From positions 1-45,422 of the forward strand of contig CANNKG010000019.1 in assembly GCA_947505105.1 (NCBI GenBank): 45,422 nt of DNA. The letters are read 5' to 3'. Made by a program: the position numbers and the translations under genes. Origin of the DNA: Methylococcaceae bacterium (GTDB lineage: Bacteria > Pseudomonadota > Gammaproteobacteria > Methylococcales > Methylomonadaceae). Positions 8,532-17,839 of the stretch are shown here, piece by piece. The notes beneath the pieces are model-generated. The model was not told the DNA's origin, did no database searches, and was given only the letters and a program-made list of their open reading frames with translations. Within the stretch, counting starts at the first letter, position 1, and each line of letters begins with the position of its first letter.

Positions 8532-9065
8532 ATGCAACAATTAAAAAATCCACTAAGCCAACCAGTCAAAATAATTTTGTGTAGCGTTTTTTGTTTAGCT
8601 TCTAACGCCGCAATGGCAAAAACCGATCTCTCGGCTCAGCAAAATTTCCTCAACGCGCGGGTCATGAGCCATCAGGAAACAACCGATCATTCCACTCACG
8701 CGCCGGTAGACAAAAGCCTCGAATTTCATGGTATTTATTATGGTTATCTGCCTTGCTCTGATTGCAATGGTATGAAAACGACATTATCTTTAAAGCAAAA
8801 TAATAACTACCTATTGGTGACTCAGCCGGCTAAAGAATCATCCAGAGAATTTTATGAAAAAGGCAAATATAGCTGGGATAGCGAAAAGAAAATCGTAGTT
8901 CTGACCCCCCGTAATGAATCATCTGCGCGTAAATATAAAATTGAAAATGACGAAACGCTTATCCAACTCAGCGGCGACGGTTCTCAAATGCCAGGTAATG
9001 AAGTTGATCGATACACTTTACGTCGAAGCGATACGGTAAAGTCCAGAGAAGTGCATATCCACTAA
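8532..9065 (+). CDS. NlpE N-terminal-like periplasmic copper-resistance family protein
   Basis: 177 residues. The core matches the NlpE N-terminal domain: a GIYYGYLPCSDCNGMKTTLSL block with the CxxC pair that characterises this lipocalin-like barrel, followed by beta strands. E. coli NlpE is an outer-membrane lipoprotein that senses surface contact and copper or redox stress and activates Cpx. Here the signal peptide ends in NAAMA-K and there is no lipobox cysteine at the cleavage site, so the protein is predicted soluble in the periplasm. GAGGA about 8 bases before the ATG supports the start. It stands alone, with its own region upstream and Cti about 140 bases downstream. A Cpx-like role is not shown by the sequence. 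Confidence 0.72.
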   Translation: MQQLKNPLSQPVKIILCSVFCLASNAAMAKTDLSAQQNFLNARVMSHQETTDHSTHAPVDKSLEFHGIYYGYLPCSDCNGMKTTLSLKQNNNYLLVTQPAKESSREFYEKGKYSWDSEKKIVVLTPRNESSARKYKIENDETLIQLSGDGSQMPGNEVDRYTLRRSDTVKSREVHIH

Positions 9066-9142
9066 GCAAATATTGCTACTCCATTAATTTTTCAACCAAG
9101 ACGCCCACCTGGAGTTTTCATAAGGCTTGGCTCATCTCGCAT

Positions 9143-9170
9143 TTGACTGCATGGATTTGATTGCTAGAAT
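9143..9170 (+). promoter_or_regulatory. Putative sigma-70 promoter of cti
   Basis: TTGACT (9143-9148), 16-base spacer, TAGAAT (9165-9170). This gives a leader of about 30 bases before the cti ATG at 9210. Five of six positions fit each box consensus. Confidence 0.55.
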
Positions 9171-9209
9171 AAGCTCCAGTTAATTTTAAATCTATGTGGA
9201 ATGATATCT

Positions 9210-11594
9210 ATGAGGGCGTTCATTTTTTTGCTATTGCTGGCGGTAAGCGGTTGCGCAACGTTTGTTTATACGGATAAAGATCTCGAAAGAATGTACGGCC
9301 CTTCCGCTCCTAAACAACGGTTGATCGAACGAGGGGCGAACCTTCCTCCACGGGCAGTTTCATTTCAACGTGATGTAAAACCGATTTTAGACTCACGCTG
9401 CGTGGTCTGTCATGGTTGTTATGACGCACCCTGCCAGTTAAAGCTCGGCTCTATAGACGGGATTGATCGCGGAGCAAGCAAGCAATTGGTGTATGATTTT
9501 GCCCGTCTAAAGCCAGCCGAACCCACTCGACTGTTTGTCGATGCGACCAATACCCAAGACTGGCGAAAAAAATCATTTTTCCCAATTCTCAACGAACGAG
9601 ATGATTCGGACGTCGCCAATGTGGAAAATTCGGTTTTGGCGAAATTGCTGCAATTAAAGCGTTTAAATCCTCAACCTGCTTACGGAAGATTAGATAAACG
9701 CTTCGATTTTGAATTCGATCGAGCCCTGCAATGCCCGTCAATGGAAGAGTTTCCCAAATATCAACGTGAGCATCCGCATTGGGGAATGCCTTACGCAATG
9801 CCGGGTTTAACCCTAAAAGAAGAACGAACCCTAATGCAATGGTTAGAAGAGGGGGCGAAAGTCGAAGCCTTGCCCCCACTGCCTAAACGAACCAATGCTG
9901 ATATTAGCAAGTGGGAAAATTATTTTAATAGTTCAGACATTAAACAAAAACTGGTATCACGTTATATCTATGAACATTTGTTTATCGGGCATATCCATTT
10001 TATAGGACATCCTGCGAATGAATTTTTTAACTTAGTACGTTCGAAAACGCCCTCAGGTCAAGCGATTGAGGAAATCAACACTGTTCGTCCCTACGACGAC
10101 CCCGGTATTCAGCCTTTTTATTATCGTTTTCGCCAAGTCACTGAAACGATTGTCGATAAAACCCATTTCGTCTATGAGTTAAGCGACCAGAAAATTCAAC
10201 GCTATAACGAATTGTTTTTAAAACCTGAATATCAAGTGACCGCATTGCCGGGTTATGAGCCCAAAGTAGCATCTAATCCGTTTAAAGCCTTTGTGGATCT
10301 GCCGCTCCCATCTCGGTATCAATTTCTGCTCGATGACGCCGAATATTTTGTGTCCGGTTTTATCAAAGGCCCGGTCTGTCGAGGTAAAGTTGCGACCGAA
10401 AGTATCCGCGATCGCTTTTGGATTTTATTCGTTGAGCCAACGCATCTGTTCCCCCAAAAAATTTCCAAGGCATTGGCGGAGAATAATGAGTTACTTGAAT
10501 TACCTGGTGGACAAGCAGATAGCATCGGGTTGTTCGATTGGGTCAAATATGATGCCGCCGGAAAAAAATATCTGAAAGATAAAGATGATTTCATCAATTC
10601 TGTGCTACCTAAAGATCGTGGATTTGGTTTAGAGAATATTTGGGATGGTGATGGCTATAATCCCAATGCTGCTTTGACGGTATTCAGGCATTTCAACAGC
10701 GCTACTGTTACCCAAGGATTAATTGGCGATACCCCGCTTACCGGTTGGATTGTCGATTATCCGATTTTTGAACGTTTACATTATTTACTGGTCGCCGGTT
10801 TTAATATCTATGGGACAGCCGCACATCAATTAGCAAGTCGTACCTATATGGATATTTTGCGTCAAGATGGCGAAGATAATTTTTTACGACTGATGCCGGC
10901 TAAAGAGCGGCTGGCGATATACGATAGCTGGTATCAGGGATCGAGTAGTTTTCGAGTGGCCGACCCGTTATTCAGTATTGAACATGAATCGGAAGTTAAA
11001 TATCAGACCACTGATTACAAGAAAGAATTTTTCGTCCAGGTTCGGCAGAAATTGGGTAAACTCGCGGGCAAAGCGGATCCTATCAACCGATGCGAGCAAG
11101 AACCATGCATAAGTTTGAACGCATCTCCGGCTCAGCAACAAATTGAACAGCAACTTCGTTCACTTGCGACTACTAAAGGGATGGCATTAAGCAATCTGCC
11201 AGAGATATCGCTGTTACGCATCAATACTGGCGATCCTAACAAAGATCAGGTCTATACGCTTCTGGTCAATAGGGCTTTCAGTAATTTATCCAAAATGATC
11301 TCGATTGCGTCCAAGCGTATTCCTGAGCAAGATACCCTGACCGTGACACCGGGCTTTATCGGTAGCTATCCTAACTTTTTCTTTAATGTGCCTAAAGCGC
11401 GCTTAACTGAATTTGTAAACGCGCTTCGTAATGCTAAAAATGAAGCTGATACCGAAGTAATTTATACTAACTTCGGGATTCGTCGATCCAATAACGACAT
11501 CTGGCAACAGTCGGACTGGTTCAATCAACAGCATCTAAAATCTAGAGGCCTACAAGCTGGCTTACTGGATATGAGCCGCTATGAAAATTTGTAA
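9210..11594 (+). CDS. cti: Cti, periplasmic cis/trans fatty acid isomerase
   Basis: Converts cis-unsaturated phospholipid acyl chains directly to trans, which rapidly stiffens the membrane under solvent, heat or osmotic stress. 794 residues, the usual size of Pseudomonas Cti. The N-terminus is a signal sequence with a possible lipobox (AVSGC). The cytochrome-c-type heme site CVVCH, needed for activity in the family, is at about residues 69-73. The rest has the long conserved body typical of Cti (for example HFNSATVTQGLIGDTPLTGW). The ATG at 9210 is preferred over one at 9201 because GTGGA then lies 9 bases upstream. A strong hairpin follows the gene, so it is probably monocistronic. An RND efflux operon follows, a pairing that makes sense for solvent tolerance. 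Confidence 0.92.
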   Translation: MRAFIFLLLLAVSGCATFVYTDKDLERMYGPSAPKQRLIERGANLPPRAVSFQRDVKPILDSRCVVCHGCYDAPCQLKLGSIDGIDRGASKQLVYDFARLKPAEPTRLFVDATNTQDWRKKSFFPILNERDDSDVANVENSVLAKLLQLKRLNPQPAYGRLDKRFDFEFDRALQCPSMEEFPKYQREHPHWGMPYAMPGLTLKEERTLMQWLEEGAKVEALPPLPKRTNADISKWENYFNSSDIKQKLVSRYIYEHLFIGHIHFIGHPANEFFNLVRSKTPSGQAIEEINTVRPYDDPGIQPFYYRFRQVTETIVDKTHFVYELSDQKIQRYNELFLKPEYQVTALPGYEPKVASNPFKAFVDLPLPSRYQFLLDDAEYFVSGFIKGPVCRGKVATESIRDRFWILFVEPTHLFPQKISKALAENNELLELPGGQADSIGLFDWVKYDAAGKKYLKDKDDFINSVLPKDRGFGLENIWDGDGYNPNAALTVFRHFNSATVTQGLIGDTPLTGWIVDYPIFERLHYLLVAGFNIYGTAAHQLASRTYMDILRQDGEDNFLRLMPAKERLAIYDSWYQGSSSFRVADPLFSIEHESEVKYQTTDYKKEFFVQVRQKLGKLAGKADPINRCEQEPCISLNASPAQQQIEQQLRSLATTKGMALSNLPEISLLRINTGDPNKDQVYTLLVNRAFSNLSKMISIASKRIPEQDTLTVTPGFIGSYPNFFFNVPKARLTEFVNALRNAKNEADTEVIYTNFGIRRSNNDIWQQSDWFNQQHLKSRGLQAGLLDMSRYENL

Positions 11595-11622
11595 TCGATA
11601 GTCTCGTTTTGATATATCAAAC

Positions 11623-11650
11623 AACGCTCCGAGCTATTTCGGAGCGTTTC
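11623..11650 (+). terminator. Terminator-like hairpin after cti
   Basis: AACGCTCCGA (11623-11632) pairs perfectly with TCGGAGCGTT (11639-11648) around a 6-base loop. The run of T after the stem is short, so termination strength is uncertain. Confidence 0.6.
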
Positions 11651-11843
11651 GATTCTAGAAGTGATCTCAGGGTCTGCTTGACGCTTGAAGTCATTTTATT
11701 ATCGCTATTAGCAGACAATTTGTCTAAAATGGCCATTCACCAGCTGCTTATACGATTAATTTTCCTAAATTAATAATTTTATTTATATAGTCGTTGCGGC
11801 ATTTACCTTAATGTTTTTCAATTGCTCATCGGGTCATAGATTT

Positions 11844-13043
11844 ATGTTGAATACCCAGGTAGGTAGCCGAGCTATTGCTCTCGGAATCAAAAAATCGTTC
11901 GTACTTTTGTGCATTATTACACCACTGGTCGTGTTATTAACTGGCTGTGAAAAACCGGTTGAAAGGAAAGCCGAAGCCCCTAAACCGATTGTCGAAATTA
12001 CCCAAGCTATTGAACGAGATGTCCCAATTGAAATGGAGTGGATCGGAACACTAGATGGCATGGTCAATGCCCAAATTTTGGCGCAAGTATCGGGTTATTT
12101 GCTTAAACAGAATTATCAGGAAGGCAGGCCGATTAAGAAAGGCCAAGTGCTTTACGAGATTGATGATCGGGTATTACAAACCCAATTATCCGGAGCAAAA
12201 AGTAATCTGGCCCGCCAGGAAGCCATTTTGAAATTGTCCCGCCTGGATTTGGATCGTGTGGTGCGCTTGCTACCAGAAAAAGCGGTCAGTGTGCGTGATC
12301 GGGATAATGCGGTCGGACGGAATGCTTCTTCCGAAGCCGAAGTCATTGCAGCCAAAGCCGCCGTTGAAAAAGCTCAATTGGATATCGGATTTACCAAGAT
12401 CACTTCACCGATTGACGGTATTGCTGGTATTTCCAAAACCCAAGTTGGTAATCTGGTGGGCCCGGGCAGTAGCAATTCAGTGTTAACCACTATCTCGCAA
12501 CTTGATCCAATTAAAGCCTATATCCCGCTTAGTGAGCAACAGTATTTGCAATTTGCGGCTCGTCGTATGGAAAATGGCGATGCTCAGGAAAAATCAACCG
12601 ACATTCAACTAGTGCTTGCCGATGGTTCTGTGTATCCGCAGCCAGGCAAATTTTTCTTTGCCGATCGGCAAGTGGATGTCAAAACCGGCACCATTCAGAT
12701 CGCCATTTTATTTCCAAACCCTAAGAATATCCTGCGACCCGGACAATATGCGCGCGTGCGCGCAGTAGTCGCTCTTAAGAAGAATGCGGTGCTTGTGCCG
12801 CAACGCGCGGTTACTGAAATGCAAGGTCGCTATCTAGTCGCAGTCGTTAAAGAAGACAACACAGTTTCGATGCGCACCGTAAAAACCGGTGTGCGAAAAG
12901 ATTCTTTGTGGATCATCGAAGAAGGCGTCAAAGTCGGTGAGAATGTTATTGTCGAAGGGGTGCAGAAAGTTGCCGAGGGTGCCAAAGTTCAAATTAACCC
13001 CAATTCAACTCCGGTAAAACCTACGGGAGAGAACCATGGCTAA
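11844..13043 (+). CDS. RND efflux periplasmic adaptor lipoprotein (MexA/AcrA family)
   Basis: Membrane fusion protein linking the inner-membrane pump to the outer-membrane channel. From the ATG at 11844 it has a signal sequence and lipobox LLTGC, so it is a lipoprotein like AcrA. An ATG at 11811 would add 11 residues with no better signal. Domains in order: first beta/lipoyl half (AQVSGYLLKQNYQEGRPIKK), an alpha-hairpin rich in Ala/Lys/Glu, second lipoyl half (KITSPIDGIAGISKTQVGNL), beta-barrel and C-terminal membrane-proximal domain ending in VAEGAKV. First gene of the three-gene pump operon. No TetR-type repressor is encoded beside it, unlike most acr/mex/ttg loci, so control must be elsewhere or global. 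Confidence 0.93.
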   Translation: MLNTQVGSRAIALGIKKSFVLLCIITPLVVLLTGCEKPVERKAEAPKPIVEITQAIERDVPIEMEWIGTLDGMVNAQILAQVSGYLLKQNYQEGRPIKKGQVLYEIDDRVLQTQLSGAKSNLARQEAILKLSRLDLDRVVRLLPEKAVSVRDRDNAVGRNASSEAEVIAAKAAVEKAQLDIGFTKITSPIDGIAGISKTQVGNLVGPGSSNSVLTTISQLDPIKAYIPLSEQQYLQFAARRMENGDAQEKSTDIQLVLADGSVYPQPGKFFFADRQVDVKTGTIQIAILFPNPKNILRPGQYARVRAVVALKKNAVLVPQRAVTEMQGRYLVAVVKEDNTVSMRTVKTGVRKDSLWIIEEGVKVGENVIVEGVQKVAEGAKVQINPNSTPVKPTGENHG

Positions 13044-13131
13044 AGTTAATTTCGAGGCTTACGCCGAAGTTTTGAATTCGTCGCCTTGTCGACATCTTTG
13101 GCTAGTTATTTTTACCTCGACCCACGTTTGA
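13036..13131 (+). CDS. Possible 31-residue leader peptide between adaptor and pump genes
   Basis: An ATG at 13036 overlaps the adaptor stop region, is preceded by GGGAGA at good distance, and reads 31 codons to a stop 13 bases before the pump start. The peptide (MAKVNFEAYAEVLNSS...) resembles nothing I know. It could couple translation across the 101-base gap or be fortuitous. Low confidence as a real protein. Confidence 0.2.
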   Translation: MAKVNFEAYAEVLNSSPCRHLWLVIFTSTHV

Positions 13132-13144
13132 TCAGGTAGTCACT

Positions 13145-16100
13145 ATGATTCAATTTTTTGTCAACAGACCGATAGTTGCAATGGTGATTGCAATTTTGAT
13201 GGTCATGGTAGGACTTGTGACGATGGCGGGTCTGCCGGTAGCACAGTTTCCGGAAATCGTTCCGCCGGAAGTGATGGTGAGCACGACATATACCGGTGCC
13301 GATGCCTTGACGGTGGAACAAGCGGTAGCGACGCCAATCGAACAGCAGATGTCCGGCGTTGATAACATGAACTACATGTATTCGATCAACGCCAACAATG
13401 GTTCGACCACCCTGCGCGTTAATTTCGATGTGGCAACCAATCCCGATACCGACCAAGTGCTCGCACAGATGCGCCAAAATCAGGCTGAATCGCAGTTGCC
13501 TTCAGAGGTAAAAGATTTCGGGGTTACGGTCAAAAAGTCTACTTCGTCACCGTTGGTTATGTTTGCGCTCTATTCGCCTAAAGGCACTTACGACAACATT
13601 TATTTGGCCAATTACGCTTACATCAACATCAACGACCAAATGACTCGAGTACCGGGGATTGCAAGCGTCACGGTGTTTGGAGCGGGTCAATATGCGATGC
13701 GCATTTGGGTCAAACCGGATCAATTAGCTAAACTTGACATTACGATTCCTGAAATCGTCAACGCGATCAAAGCTCAAAACACGGTCAACCCTGCCGGTAA
13801 AATTGGCGCAGAACCCGTTCCGACCGGTCAAGAATTTACCTATGCGGTGCGAGCCCAGGGACGACTGCAAACTGAGGAAGAATTTGGCAATATCGTCTTG
13901 CGCGCTGAGTCAAGCGGATCAATCGTGCGCATCAAAGATGTCGGTCGCATCGAACTTGGCGCCCAAACTTACGAAATGAGCGGTCGCTTAAATGGTAAAC
14001 CGACCGCCTTGATCGCCCTCTATCAATTACCCGGCACCAACTCAATCAAAGCCGCTGACGGTGCCAAAAAAATGATGGCCGAGCTGAAAACCCGTTTTCC
14101 TGATGATATGGACTATGTGATCGCGCTTGATACCACTCTACCGGTCACCGAGGGTATCAACGAAATCAAGCATACCCTATTCGAAGCCTTGGCTTTGGTT
14201 ATCCTGGTAGTGTTTGTATTCTTGCAAGGCTGGCGTGCCACCTTGATTCCTTTACTTGCAGTTCCGGTATCGTTGATCGCGACTTTTATTTTTTTCCCAA
14301 TGCTGGGTTTTTCGATCAACACCTTATCGTTGTTCGGACTGGTACTAGCGATTGGCCTCGTGGTCGACGACCCGATCGTGGTGGTCGAATCGGTTGAGCA
14401 CTATATCGAAAAAGGCTTGTCGCCGCGTGAAGCAACCCTTAGAACCATGAAAGAAGTCACTGGACCCATTGTCGCTACTTCGTTAGTGTTGGTTGCGGTA
14501 TTTTTACCGACCGTGTTTATTCCAGGGATTACCGGTAGGCTCTATCAACAGTTTGCGGTGACGGTTGGGGTGTCGGTAATGATTTCAACGTTTAATTCCT
14601 TGACCTTGAGCCCTGCGTTATCTGCCTTGCTGCTCCGCCCTAAAGTCCGCGGTAATGGCCCCTTACAAGCTTTTTACGATGGTTTCAATAATATTTTCGG
14701 CCGAGTTAATCGTGGCTATGTCGGAATGTGTTCGTTGATGATTCGTAAAAGTGTCATCAGTGTGCTGTTTTTGGTGCTGCTCACCGTTGGTTCTGGATTT
14801 TTGGGCAGTAAATTACCGATGGGTTTTTTACCTGATGAAGATCAGGGTTATTTGTATGCCGGAATCCAGCTACCAAACAGCGCTTCGTTACAACGGACCA
14901 GCGAGGCGGCGAAAAAGGTCGAGGAAGTTCTCAAAAACACCCCAGGCGTCGAAACCTATTCTACGGTTATCGGCTATAACATGTTGAGTCAAGCTAACAC
15001 TACCTTCAACGCTTTTTTCTTTATTTCGCTTAAAGCTTGGGAAGAGCGTAAAGCGCCTGAAGAGCAAATTATCCCGATCAGAAATCACATCAATCGCGAA
15101 ATGGCAAAAATTTCCGATGGTATTGGCTTTGCATTTCTACCTCCGGCGATTCCGGGCGTTGGAAGTTCAGGCGGGGTGACGATGGTGCTGGAAGATCGCG
15201 CGGGGCGAGATATTCAATTTTTGGCGAGCAACGTCGTTAAATTCATGCAAGAAGCAAAAAAACGTCCTGAAATCGCTTCGTTGTTTACTACGTTTCTCCC
15301 GTCGGTGCCTCAGGTGTTCGTTGACGTTGATCGGGACAAGGTGCTTAAGCATGGTATTCAGATTTCGGACGTGTATAAAACTATTCAAGCCTATATGGGG
15401 AGCGGTTTTGTCAACTATTTCAACCGCTTTGGACGGCAGTGGCAGGTGTATGTTCAGGCCGAGGGCGAATACCGGACGACGCCTGAACCTTTAGGAGAAT
15501 TTGCGGTGCGCAATAAAGACGGGAATACCGTCCCGCTCGCGTCACTGGTCACTATCAAAAACGTCCAGGGACCAGAATTTACGATGCGTTACAACTTGTA
15601 CCGTAGTGCCCAGATCAATGCCAATCCGACTCCGGGTTATAGTTCAACGCAAGCGATGACGGCGCTTGAAGAAGTCTTTTCGGCGACGATGCCGCGTGAA
15701 ATGGGCTTCGATTATATGGGTATGAGTTACCAGGAGAAGAAATCTCAGGAAGGTATCTCACCAGCGGCGGTCTTTACCTTCGCGATTTTCTGCGTATTTT
15801 TGATTCTCGCTGCTTTGTATGAAAGTTGGTCATTGCCGTTTAGCGTGTTACTCGGTACACCAATCGCGGTGATGGGCGCTTTTCTTGCCTTATTGATCGG
15901 AAAATTTGAAATTAATCTGTATGCCCAGATCGGTCTGGTGATGCTGATTGGTCTTGCAGCAAAAAACGCAATTTTAATTGTCGAATTCGCCAAAATTCGT
16001 TTCGAGGAAGGCATCAGTTTGCGCGAAGCCGCTTTAGACGCTGCCAAGCAACGCTTACGGCCGATTCTGATGACGGCATTTTCGTTTATTCTCGGCTGTA

Positions 16101-16270
16101 TTCCGCTCGCGATAGCGACCGGTGCTGGTGGAGTCTCCCGACAAATCATGGGTTACGTGTCGATTGGTGGCATGATGGCCGCGACTTGTCTTGCGATTTT
16201 TTTGATTCCGGTGCTGTTTTACGCAATTGGTCGATTGGCGCATCGTAACGTTAACGCGCCGTCGGAATAG
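13145..16270 (+). CDS. RND multidrug/solvent efflux pump (AcrB/MexB, HAE1 family)
   Basis: Inner-membrane proton/substrate antiporter of the hydrophobe-amphiphile efflux type, 1041 residues, standard AcrB length. It has the N-terminal TM helix starting MIQFFVNRP, two large periplasmic loops and two sets of TM helices. The proton-relay residues are present: the Asp pair in GLVVDDPIVVVE (TM4) and Lys in GLAAKNAILIVEF (TM10). A Pro follows the Asp pair where AcrB has Ala. This is a known minor variant, but notable. The spacer to the adaptor gene is 101 bases. The outer-membrane channel gene follows 13 bases downstream, so all three parts of the pump are co-transcribed. Substrates cannot be read from sequence. 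Confidence 0.95.
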   Translation: MIQFFVNRPIVAMVIAILMVMVGLVTMAGLPVAQFPEIVPPEVMVSTTYTGADALTVEQAVATPIEQQMSGVDNMNYMYSINANNGSTTLRVNFDVATNPDTDQVLAQMRQNQAESQLPSEVKDFGVTVKKSTSSPLVMFALYSPKGTYDNIYLANYAYININDQMTRVPGIASVTVFGAGQYAMRIWVKPDQLAKLDITIPEIVNAIKAQNTVNPAGKIGAEPVPTGQEFTYAVRAQGRLQTEEEFGNIVLRAESSGSIVRIKDVGRIELGAQTYEMSGRLNGKPTALIALYQLPGTNSIKAADGAKKMMAELKTRFPDDMDYVIALDTTLPVTEGINEIKHTLFEALALVILVVFVFLQGWRATLIPLLAVPVSLIATFIFFPMLGFSINTLSLFGLVLAIGLVVDDPIVVVESVEHYIEKGLSPREATLRTMKEVTGPIVATSLVLVAVFLPTVFIPGITGRLYQQFAVTVGVSVMISTFNSLTLSPALSALLLRPKVRGNGPLQAFYDGFNNIFGRVNRGYVGMCSLMIRKSVISVLFLVLLTVGSGFLGSKLPMGFLPDEDQGYLYAGIQLPNSASLQRTSEAAKKVEEVLKNTPGVETYSTVIGYNMLSQANTTFNAFFFISLKAWEERKAPEEQIIPIRNHINREMAKISDGIGFAFLPPAIPGVGSSGGVTMVLEDRAGRDIQFLASNVVKFMQEAKKRPEIASLFTTFLPSVPQVFVDVDRDKVLKHGIQISDVYKTIQAYMGSGFVNYFNRFGRQWQVYVQAEGEYRTTPEPLGEFAVRNKDGNTVPLASLVTIKNVQGPEFTMRYNLYRSAQINANPTPGYSSTQAMTALEEVFSATMPREMGFDYMGMSYQEKKSQEGISPAAVFTFAIFCVFLILAALYESWSLPFSVLLGTPIAVMGAFLALLIGKFEINLYAQIGLVMLIGLAAKNAILIVEFAKIRFEEGISLREAALDAAKQRLRPILMTAFSFILGCIPLAIATGAGGVSRQIMGYVSIGGMMAATCLAIFLIPVLFYAIGRLAHRNVNAPSE

Positions 16271-16283
16271 GAAGGTCTCCATC

Positions 16284-17708
16284 ATGAAGCAAAAATTTTT
16301 ACCGCTAGTGCTGAGCTTGATGTTGGGGGGATGTTTTGTGGTCGGTCCCGATTATGCAAAACCCAAGGTCGATGTGCCGCAAAAATGGCGCATGGCTACC
16401 GATCAGGTCAAAGACACCGCGGATGTCCAGTGGTGGAAACAAATGAACGATCCGGTGTTGAATCGCTTGATCGATCGCGCGTTGGAAGGAAATTACGATT
16501 TACAAATCGCAATTGCTAATATCGATAAATACAGTGGACTTTATGGCGTGACGCGCTCAAACCTGTTTCCGCAACTTTTTGGAAGCGCGGGGTATGACCG
16601 CAATCAAGCGAGCGGCCTAGAGAAAGGGTTTGATCAAAAAATACCGGATACCGATCATGCTCGCCTGGGCGCCAATATTAGCTGGGAAATCGATATTTGG
16701 GGTCAATTGCGGCGTGCCAAAGAAGCATCCTACGCTGATTTGATGGCTCAAAATTATGCCAGCAAGGCCATCATTCTGACGCTGGTGAGTTTAGTTGCCG
16801 AAAATTACATTAATCTGCGCGCCCTTGATTGGAATTTGCAAGTGACTCGTCAGACGGTTGACAGTCTGCGTGAGGAATACCGTATCGCCAAATCCCGTTT
16901 CGACATGGGCTATAGTTCCGAAATTGAAGTGATTCAGTCTCTTTCGGAATTGGAACGCCGTAACGCCTTGATTCCCCAGTTTGAACAACGCATTGCCGAA
17001 ACTGAGCATGCGCTTAGTGTTCTGATCGGTGTTAATCCCGGCGCGATTGAACGGGGTCATGCGCTCGATGAATTTAAGCTACCGGCAATCCCAGCCGGTT
17101 TGCCGTCGGAATTATTATTGCGTCGCCCGGATATTCAACAGCAGGAGCAAAATCTGATTTCTGCGAATGCCCGAATTGGAGTTGCGCGCGGGGAATATTT
17201 TCCGAAATTACAATTGACCGGTGATGTCGGTCAGGCAAGTTTAGAACTTGCGCAATTGATGACACCCGGTGCAAATTTCTGGACCATTGGAGTCAAGCTA
17301 CTCGGACCAATTTTCACAGCCGGCAAAATCGCAGGACAAGTTCAAGCCGCTGAGGCCTCGCAACGTGCAGCGCTGGCCAATTACCAGCAAACCATCATTA
17401 CGGCGTTTCGTGAGTTTGAAGATGCGTTAGTTAGCAATTCAAAAACTTTGGAAAAGCAACAAGCCGAAGCAAGACGCGTCGAGGCGGCAAGCGAATATTT
17501 ACGGATTTCCCGAGTACGCTATGATGAAGGTTATACCCCTTACTTGGAAGTACTGGACGCACTAAGACAATATTATGAAGCCCAAATTGAACTGATTCAG
17601 GCGCGAAATCAGAATTTCCTGTCTTACGTTAAGCTCTACAAAGCGATGGGCGGTGGTTGGCTGTATCATGAAAAAAATATCCGCTTAATTCAGGATATCA
17701 CCCATTAA
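16284..17708 (+). CDS. Outer-membrane efflux channel lipoprotein (OprM/NodT family)
   Basis: TolC-like outer-membrane factor completing the tripartite pump. From ATG 16284 (AGGAAGG upstream) it has a signal and lipobox MLGGC, then FVVGPDYAKP, the standard start of OprM-type proteins. About 474 residues with the internal duplication typical of the family: paired alpha-barrel helices around the LRALDWNLQVTRQTVDSL and RVEAASEYLRISRVRYDEG regions, and LRRPDIQQQEQNL before the second half. It ends in the common YEAQIELIQARNQNFLSYVKLYKA segment. A longer reading from 16227 would overlap the pump gene and spoil the signal peptide, so it is not used. Confidence 0.93.
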   Translation: MKQKFLPLVLSLMLGGCFVVGPDYAKPKVDVPQKWRMATDQVKDTADVQWWKQMNDPVLNRLIDRALEGNYDLQIAIANIDKYSGLYGVTRSNLFPQLFGSAGYDRNQASGLEKGFDQKIPDTDHARLGANISWEIDIWGQLRRAKEASYADLMAQNYASKAIILTLVSLVAENYINLRALDWNLQVTRQTVDSLREEYRIAKSRFDMGYSSEIEVIQSLSELERRNALIPQFEQRIAETEHALSVLIGVNPGAIERGHALDEFKLPAIPAGLPSELLLRRPDIQQQEQNLISANARIGVARGEYFPKLQLTGDVGQASLELAQLMTPGANFWTIGVKLLGPIFTAGKIAGQVQAAEASQRAALANYQQTIITAFREFEDALVSNSKTLEKQQAEARRVEAASEYLRISRVRYDEGYTPYLEVLDALRQYYEAQIELIQARNQNFLSYVKLYKAMGGGWLYHEKNIRLIQDITH

Positions 17709-17733
17709 ACGAATAGATTACGCCCAAGCTATT

Positions 17734-17766
17734 GGGGAGAACTGTCTTGCAAATGGGTTTCTCCCC
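17734..17766 (+). terminator. Weak terminator-like hairpin after the efflux operon
   Basis: GGGGAGAA (17734-17741) is complementary to TTCTCCCC (17759-17766) with a 17-base loop and no following T run. It may end the efflux operon before the next pair of genes. Confidence 0.3.
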
Positions 17767-17839
17767 TGAAATCAACTTTATTGCCTGCGGCGATGTCTGT
17801 TAAGATAATCGCCGAATTTGGCTTTCCTATGACATTATC

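Noticed and set aside
15745-16149. 134-codon minus-strand frame inside the RND pump gene
   Set aside because: Antisense shadow of a conserved TM region; no signals of its own.
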